Notes under the pieces: generated by a model
Seen by the model: only the letters and a program-made list of their open reading frames with translations
Told to the model about the DNA's origin: nothing
The model's database searches: none
Assembly (NCBI RefSeq): GCF_900141755.1
Contig: NZ_LT670844.1
Location: 5,924,501 to 5,988,500 of the forward strand
Origin: Bradyrhizobium lablabi
Lineage (GTDB): Bacteria; Pseudomonadota; Alphaproteobacteria; Rhizobiales; Xanthobacteraceae
DNA: 64,000 bases
Direction: 5' to 3'
Position numbers and translations under genes: made by a program
Shown here: piece after piece, positions 45,301-54,300 of the stretch
How the letters are laid out: each line of letters begins with the position of its first letter
Numbering within the stretch: position 1 is the stretch's first letter

Positions 45301-48300
45301 GGCAGGCGATGTGCTCGTCAGCGCGTCCACCCAGGAATCCATGCTCAGCCTCGGCGCCGGCGCCTCGCTGGGCAACGGCATCGGCGGGGCGCTCAGCATC
45401 GTCACGCGCACCGAGACCACAAATGCGGAAGTCGAAGCCGCCACGATTACGGCGACAGGCAACGTCGGTGTGGTCGCGACCTCGACAAGCGCCGACGATC
45501 TCGCGATCGGCGGTGCCGCGGTCGGCGGCGGCGCGGGCATCGGCGGGTCACTCGGCGTGACGGTGCTATCCTCGACCGTGACGGCCTCGATCGACGCCAA
45601 TGCCGACGTGACCGCGCTCGGCCTTGGCGCCGATCTGACCTACATCAAGGCCTACCAGACCAACTTCAGCGCCTACGGGTCCGGCGATACGATCAAGGCG
45701 GCCACCGTGGAGGGCGTGTCGGGCGGTGCCGACGTTCAGATGCCGGTGACGACCGGCGATGTGCGCCAGATCGGCGCCGACCTGCTGCTGAAAAAAGGGA
45801 CGGTCAGCGCCACCACGGCCACCGGCCGGGGCGTCGTGGTGAATGCCGCGAAAGCGCAATCGATCCGCTCGATTGCGGTCAGTGGCGGCCTTGGCGGGCT
45901 TGCCGGCGTTGGCCTTTCCGGTGACGTCCCGGTGATTTCGGACACAACAACCGCGACCATCGGAGCCAATGCGCAGATCAATCAGCGCCAAACCGGTTCA
46001 GCGGGTGCGTTGCAGTCGGCCATCGTCGCGGCGACCAGCGATACTTACTCGCTGAACATTGTCGGCGCGATTGCCGGCGGCGGCACGGCCGGCATCGGGG
46101 CCAGCGTCTCGACGGCGATCGTCTCGAACACCACCAATGCCACGATCGGTCAAAATGCGCTTGTATCGGCAAAGAACAACGTCGCCGTCACCGCGCTCGC
46201 CGCCGAGGATTTCGCGATGGTCGCCGCGGCCGGCGCCGCGGGTGGCATTGCCGGCATCGCCGGCGGTCTGTCGCTGATCTCGATCGACGACCACACCAAG
46301 GCGCTGATCGACCAGGGTGCAATCGTCAAGGCCGATAACGACGTCATTGTAGCCGCGAACGACCTCACCCGCGAGGCGACCTTCGCGGGTAGCATCGTTC
46401 TGTCCGGCGGTGCGGGTATCGGCGCAGCGGTGAGCGTGGGGCTCATCAGCAAGCACACCGACGCGGTCATCGATCAGAATGCGCGGGTCTCTGGCCTCGC
46501 CAAAGGCTCGGACACCTTCAACGAACTGACGGGATCCGACGCCACCACCACCCGTAACGGACAGGGCGTGCTGGTCGATGCCGAATCGGCCGAGAGCGCC
46601 TATATTTTCGCGCTCGGTGCCGGCGGCGCCGGGGTTGTTGCGGCGGCGGGTGCAATCGCTGTCGATGTGTTCAACACCAACACCTTTGCCACCATCAACA
46701 GCGGCGCGGTCATCAACGGGGCTGCCGGCGGGACGGCGCAGCAGGACGTCGCCGTCACGGCACGCGACCTGACCGGCATCGTCAGCATGAATCACGGCAT
46801 CGCGATTTCCGGCGTGGCGAGCCTCGCCGGCGGCGTCGACGTTGGCGTGCTGAACAGCAATGTCGGAGCTTCGATCGGCGACGCGACGGTCAGCGCGGGC
46901 CGTGACGTCCTCGTCAACGCGGTGGCCAGCAAGGCCATCGACTCGACCGCCGTCAGCGCCGCCGCCTCCACGATCGCTTTGTCGGCGGGCGTCTCCGTCT
47001 ATTCGATCGGTAACGGCGTCGATCCGAACGGCAAGGCGACCGACGAACTCAAGACCTCGGATTCCTCCGGCAGCGTCACCAATTTCGCAGGCAGCAGCCT
47101 GTCCGTCGGCGGCAAGCTCGGCAGCTCGGCGACCAGCACGACCTCCGCCTCGAACGGCAAGAACTCCGGTTCTTCGACCGCGACGTCGAGCGCCGGCAGC
47201 GCCAGCGCAACGCTCAACGCCAAGCTCGGCTCGATCGACGTCTCCGGTAAGATGACCGCGCAGAACGCCGCCGTCGCGGGCACCTCGGCCACCATCGGCA
47301 ACGCCAAAATTACCGCCGGAGGTGCGGTCAAGCTGAACGGCACCGATCAGGTCGGATACGCCGCACAAACCGGCGCACTGTCCGTCGGCGGTTTCGGGGT
47401 CGGCGCCGGCGTCGGCATCTTCACCGACAGCGCCACCACCACGGCGACCATCACCGGCACCGGCACCGGGAATCTCAGTGCCGCCTCGATTTCAGTCCTG
47501 GCCAACACCGGCCGTACCGCGAACCTGACCTCCTATGCCGGCTCCGTCGCGCTGCTTGGGGCGCTCGAAGCCGACGTGGCGCTGGTGACTGACAACTCGA
47601 TCACGCGAGCCGGTGTCACGGGCTACTCGATCACCGACACAGGCGGCTTGACGGTCGAAGCGACATCGAGCCGTCACCTGAACGCGACCGCGTCCGGCGT
47701 CGCTGCAGCGCTCGGGGCTGGCGTCGGCGTGTCCGAGGCCAAGGCCGAGATCGGCGGCTCGGTCACAACGACCTTGCAGGCTCTCGCGGTTGGCAACTCA
47801 ACGACTTCGTCCGGCCTGGTCACGGCGGAAGCACTCTCCAACGATTCCGCCAACGCGACCGCGTCTTCGGCCGCCGGCGGCCTCGGCGGCGCGGGCAGCG
47901 GCGCGGAATCCACCGCGACGGTCAATCCGCAAGTGACACTGACCCTGAGCGGCGACACCATCTACTCGAACGATGCGGTGACGTTGTTATCCAGGGCCAC
48001 GGATTCCGCGAACGCGCACTCCGAAGGCATCGCGGTCGCCGGAGGCCTTTCGGTCGGTGCCTCGATCGCCAACGCCAGCCTGGGGCCGCAGGTGCAAATC
48101 ACGATCACGGGCGGGGACATCGAGGCCGCCTCGCTGCAATCCGATGCACAAGCCCTTTCAGGCGGCGCGACCGCCTTTGCGTCCGGTGCTTCCGGTGCCT
48201 TCATCGGCGTCAATGCGACCGAGGCATCGGCGAGCGATTCGTCGACAGCGAATGCGAACGGCGGTGGCGGCATCATCAACACGACCGGTGCGCTGAACTT

Positions 48301-51300
48301 CAACGCGAAGACGGACGAAAACAACAATTCCAACGCCACGGGTCTGGCCGTCGGGATTGTTGCGATCGGCGCCAACATCTCGACCGCATCCACGAACACG
48401 CAGACCAAGGCGACGTTTACCAACATGTCGAAGCTTTCCGGCGGGTCCATTTCGCTGGATGCGGAGAGCTCGGACAACAATGTTGCGACTTCTACCTCAG
48501 GCAGCGGCGGGGTGATCTCGGGTGCCTCCTCGACCGCGAAGACGATCTCGAACAATCTCACCGTCGCCCAGATTTCCGGTACGCTTGGAACGGGCGGGGT
48601 CAGGACGATCGTCGATGCCACCGGCGGGACGCTGTCGCTGATTGCGCATCACACCGATGTATTCTCGGGAAGCGTCGACAGCACCCAGGCCGCGGTGGTG
48701 GGGGCCAGCGGTGCCAGGCTCTCGCACAGTGTCGGCAGCACGGTCGCTGCCGGCTTCGGCGACAATGTGGATGCCAGCGCCCGTGACCTGACGATCGACG
48801 CGGCTAACACGGTTCGGCGGTACTTCATATGCGAAACCGGTTGCGGCATTGCGCCGGGCTCGGTCGATCTGATGGGCTGGGACGTCCAATCGGGCTCGGG
48901 TGGCTTTGTGGATGCTCCCGCAGCTACCGGCACGACGACGGTGCAGGTTATCACCTCGGCAAATCTCGGCCAGAGCACGAACGTGCATCTGATCGCGCCG
49001 GCCAGCGGCACCGGCCTCGCCAGCATCAGCGCCTCCAACGACGTCCTGGTTCACCAGAAGACCAAGGTCGATTCCGGCGGCGCGATCTCGATCGCCAGCG
49101 GCGAGGCGAATGTGACAGTGGCAGCGACGGCGACCGTCGCGTTCGGCGAGTCCAGCAGCCTGGTCGTCGACGTCGGCGATATCCGGGCGGCCGCCTGGAG
49201 CAATGTCACCGTCGATGCGCGCACCTCGGTTTCGAGCTATGGGGTCGCCGGCGCCCCGACCGGATCGGCCAAGGCCAACGTGACTGTCAACAACCTGCTT
49301 TCGACGGCCAAGAACGTTCGCGTCGAAGCCAGCAACGGGGTGTTCCCGCTTGACGGGACGGTGCCGACCAACGGCACAGTCACCCTGAATGCCGGGCGCA
49401 ATCTCAGTAACCAGCCCGGGTCGCTGTCGCTCAATACCATCGTCGATCTCTACAACAACACGGTTATCCCGATCCCGACGGCGCCTGACGCCCAGTCGAA
49501 CCTGACCAGCAATTCGATCATTTCGATCGCGCAATCCGACGCGCCGCCCTCGGGCGGACCGGATCCGCACTACGGCGTCAATGCCGCCGGCGACATCAAC
49601 GTTTTCGCCGATCAGGGCACCATGTCGACCCGTGCCGACGGCACCGGCACCAACATTTATCTGAAAGCCCTGTCCAAGGTGGCCTCCGCCATCAGCAACC
49701 TGTTCGGCGGTGGGGATGTCAGCTTCGACATCAAGGGCGGCTCGACGCAGCAGAACGGCACCAGCGCGCTGGTGATTGACGGTCTGGTCGATACCGGAAT
49801 CCGCCGGACCAAGTCACTGACCATCACCTACGGACCCGGCAATTGCGATCCCTCGAGCGCCAGCTGCATCCTGCGAACCGGCGATATCGGTTCGACAATC
49901 GGCACCTACCAGGCGGGTGGCGCAATTCTCGACCGACTCGGTCAGATTGACGCCCTGCTTACCCAATATTCCAGCGACGTCATCGCCAAGGCGGCGTACC
50001 AGAGCGAGAAGACGTTCTTGCAGGCCAAGCTGGTCGCCCTCGGCCTCGCCACCGGGAGCGGCGCGACGTTTGCTCTCAACCCCGGTGTAACGGAAGGCGC
50101 GCCGTCGACGAGCGCGGTCCAGAATCTGGCGGCGCTGACGGATGCGCTGAACACGTTCCAGGGCGAGGTGACGACGACGATCGGGACGGTCCTGAACACC
50201 GGCCTGACCAACATCTCGTTCGCCTGGAACGGAAAGGACTTGAACGGGAATTCCGATCCCAACGCCGCGGGGCAATCCTACGATGTGAAGACGAATGCTA
50301 GTTCGGCGCTGGCCAGTTACGCGAATCTAAGCAACTACTCCGCCATCAACAGCGACGGCGGGGCGGGTGGCAAGGCATTCCAGGACACGGTGCGCGACGT
50401 TAACGCCCAGATCGGCGATGGCGACACCGCGCTTACAAGCGCAGTGAGCAAGCTCGCCGATATCAAATCTTCAGCCGCTGATATCACGACACAGGTGTCG
50501 GCCATCATCAGCACGGAGCAAGACGTCGCGCAGGGCAAACAGCAATTCTCGGCGGTCCAGTCGACGCTGGCGACCTCATTTGCTTCTATCTCGACCGACC
50601 AATCCACCATCGTCAACAAGAATTCGTCGTTGCTGGCATCGGTGCAGGCGATCAAAACGGCCGCCGACACGATCAGCAGCGATCTGTCGTACATTCAGTC
50701 CGCGGCAACGCCCGGCAGCCCAACGTCCGGCGACAAGAATATTAACAATGCTGCGACCAGGACCGATTCCAATGCCGCGAACACGGGTTCGATCACCCGG
50801 ATCAATAACAGTCGCCAGTTCATCAATCTGCAGATCAACGGCGGAACCGTCCCCTCCGGAACCTCCACTCCCACGACCATCATCGGCTTGTCCTCGGCAA
50901 TCAGCAGCTATGCGACGCAGGTCTCGGCGCCGCCCTCCGGAAAGTCGGTTTCTGCATGGCAGACCGATCTCAACACCAAGGCGCAGGCCGTGTCTTCGTC
51001 CGGCACGTCGAGCGCGGTGGGGAACAGTCTCTATGTGCAGCTCGATAACGTCTCCGTTCAGCTCGGCAACGTCTTCCTCGGCGGGCGTTCGGTCACGACC
51101 AGCACCGGTACCGGCAAGATCTATGCGCCGGCTGATGCAAGGATCGATATCGTCAACGAAACGGCGGCGACGCTGAAAATCCAGAATCTCAACATCCCGA
51201 CCAACGACGCCGGTCATATCACCCTCAACAGTGCCGCGGTCTATTCGGTCGCCGATATCGACCATATCACCGGGGTCTCGTCCGGCTTTGGCGCCGGCAA

Positions 51301-54300
51301 CATCCTGACCGCGGCATCCACCGGCCAGCCACAGATCAACATTACCAGCAACTATAATCCGGGGAGTCTTACCTACTACAATCCAGCGAGCCCCAATCTG
51401 TACGTCAGCAGATTGCAGATCGCCCCCGACATCATCCTGATGACCGGCAAGGCGATCAACAACCTGAACGGCTCGGTCGCAATTACCAGCCAGGCCGGCA
51501 ACATCTACATTCAGGGCGGCATCAACGCCGGTTCGGTCTCCGTCGTCGCCCGTAACGGCGACCTGGTGACAAGCTTCGTCAACGGTTTTGACCATGTCGG
51601 GGGCGATCCTGCGAGCCAGACGCAGGTCCCAGGATCGGCGGTAACGCCCGCCGATCCGGTGGTGACCGGGCTTGGCATCATTGCCAACGGCCAGATCTTC
51701 CTTGCCGCGCGCTACCTCAACATCAACAGTACCGTGCAGAGCGGCATCGCCAGCTGGAACTTGACGCTCAATTCAACGACGCAGCTGGTAACGACCGATG
51801 CGACCCGCGTCGCGCAGAGCGCCGCCGACGTGGCCCAAAGGGTCAGCGACTACCGCTTGGCGCCAAACAAGACAATTATTCCAAGCACCTTCAGCTACGC
51901 CAATGGGGTGACGCTGAACCTTGCTACGGGCGAGTTGACCTTCTCGATCGCGACCGCCGATTCACAGAATTTCACCGGCGCCTTTAAATTCGTCGACAGC
52001 GGCAGCGGGATGTCGAGCGGGATCTACAGTGCCCAGGCGGGAGCCAGCTACGATGCAACCGCCAAGCAGGTAGTGATTGACGGCACCTCGGTGCACGGCG
52101 GTTACATCCAGATCTTCGGCCAGATCATCAACACATCGGCCACCGGCGCCGGCAAGCTGAACGTGCTCGACGGCTTCGGCACCATCAACATCACCAACAA
52201 CATCAATGTTCCCGTGGTGCTGTCGACCCTCAACACCGGCGCGGATCCGACCGGCACGGGACGGGGTACGGCCGGTGTCATCGACATCACCGATGTGCAC
52301 ATCGACAGCATGAACCCCAATGTTGTGGACGCGACCAAGACCATCTTCACCCGCGATCTCGACCCGGTTTCCGGGACCCGCAAGGTAAAAGTCACCCAGC
52401 AGCAGGGCATACTCGATCCGAAGACGGGTGTATTCGAGCAGGGCACACTCGATCCGGTGACGGGTCTATTCGTGCCGAATGATCATCTGCCTCTGACGAG
52501 CACGGCGTCCTCGACCGGCGATCGAACCGGCACCTACAATCCGATGCTGTATCAGCGTTATGTCTGGACCACGGCCAACGACTATACGGTCACCGACGAC
52601 TTCCACCTCACGTCCGACAATATCTTCCACAGCGATGATCTGGCCGTGAACAAGTACTCGGCGTTGCAGGACGTGACTTCCTCCCGATCGGTGCCGATCC
52701 GCCTGCTGGACGGCACCTACGTATCGGCTACGACCGACACGACATTCCAGTCGATCGACGGCCGAACCCAGATCGTCACCTCGACAACCAACCAATCCGT
52801 CTCAAATTCGACGCTCGAAAGCACACTTTTCTCTACCAACCCCGTCAAGTATCAGAAGGGCCCTGCGTCACTCACACAGACGGGCAGGGAGGAGCACTGC
52901 AACTGGTACACGCTGTGTATCGCCACAAAGGTGACCGTCTATTATGAATTCGTGGTGAAATATCGCGAGATCACGACCAATTCGATGAAGGCGGATAACC
53001 CGATTGCCGTGAACTTCATCGGCGCGGATGCCGGTAGCATCAACGTGACATCCGGCAGCAACATCATCCTCAAGGGCAATATCAACAACGTCGCGGGAAC
53101 GACAGCCATCACCGCGCAGAACGGCGCGTCGATCATTCAATCCTCGCTCAATCCGGTGATCACCTCGAAATCGGTCAATCTCACCGCCGGCGGATCGGTC
53201 GGCGGCGTTCCCAATCCGGGCGACACGTTCATCGGAGTGCCGGTTTCCGTCGCGCTCACCACTATCAATGGCTTGCGCGGTCAACTCGACGCGCATGCCG
53301 GCAATGGCGTCGTCTCGATCAGCTCCGCCGCGTATCTGATCATCGGACAGGTGACGGCCGCGGGCAGCGTCACGGCCGGCATGGGAAGTGTCACGCTCTC
53401 CGCCGGAACCAACATCATTGGGGCCTCTGCCAGCTCTCTGATCCAGGCCGACCAGGTTTCACTGACCGCGCTGACGGGCTCGCTCGGGTCGGTCGCCGGC
53501 GGTACCGAACTGACCGTCAATACCGGCTTCACGACCGACCAGACGTTACGGCCGTTCGGCGATCCGGCCACCACGTCCGGCATCACGGCCTATTATGGCC
53601 TCAGCGCCAGCGCCGCCGGCGACATCAATATCCACGCCAAGAGCTGGGCCGACAACGCCAGCGCCACGATCCTGGCCAATTCGATCGTCTCCAAGGGCGG
53701 CGACGTGAAGCTGACGACGGCGGGCCAAGTGCTGGACGGCAATCCCCTTCAGCAGTTCGACAAGCGAACCTATCAGCAACTCGTCGACTATTGGAACGCG
53801 CTCGGGCTGACCGCGGGCACCACCAACGCCGCGCGTCAGGCGGCATCCATCAAGGCCTTCGAGCAGAGCCAGACCCAGGCCTATAGGCAATATTGGCAGA
53901 TCCGCGACAGCCAGCCCAACAAGGGCGCTGCCTTCGATCCCACCTTCCAGGTCACCTACACCAAGGGGACGGCTCAGTACCAGAATCTGGACACTTATTA
54001 TCGCAACCTCGAGATCGCCAATAATGCCGGCGTGGTGCCGGTCGACATCGAAACCCGTGTGGCCAACGATATTTCCAATCAGGCTGCCGCCGACACGGCG
54101 CGTTATAGGGCGCTGAATACGCAGGTCGGGTCACTGACCAGCGCCTTTGATACGAACTTCTCTTACACGGCGACCTCCGCCGAACAGGCCAACCTCACGC
54201 AGGGAGCGGTGTGGAGCAAGACGGCGCTCGGCTTCTCGCTCTCGGCCGGTGCGCTGAAGACCGTTACCGACACCAACCCGGTGATCAAGGCTCCGAACGT

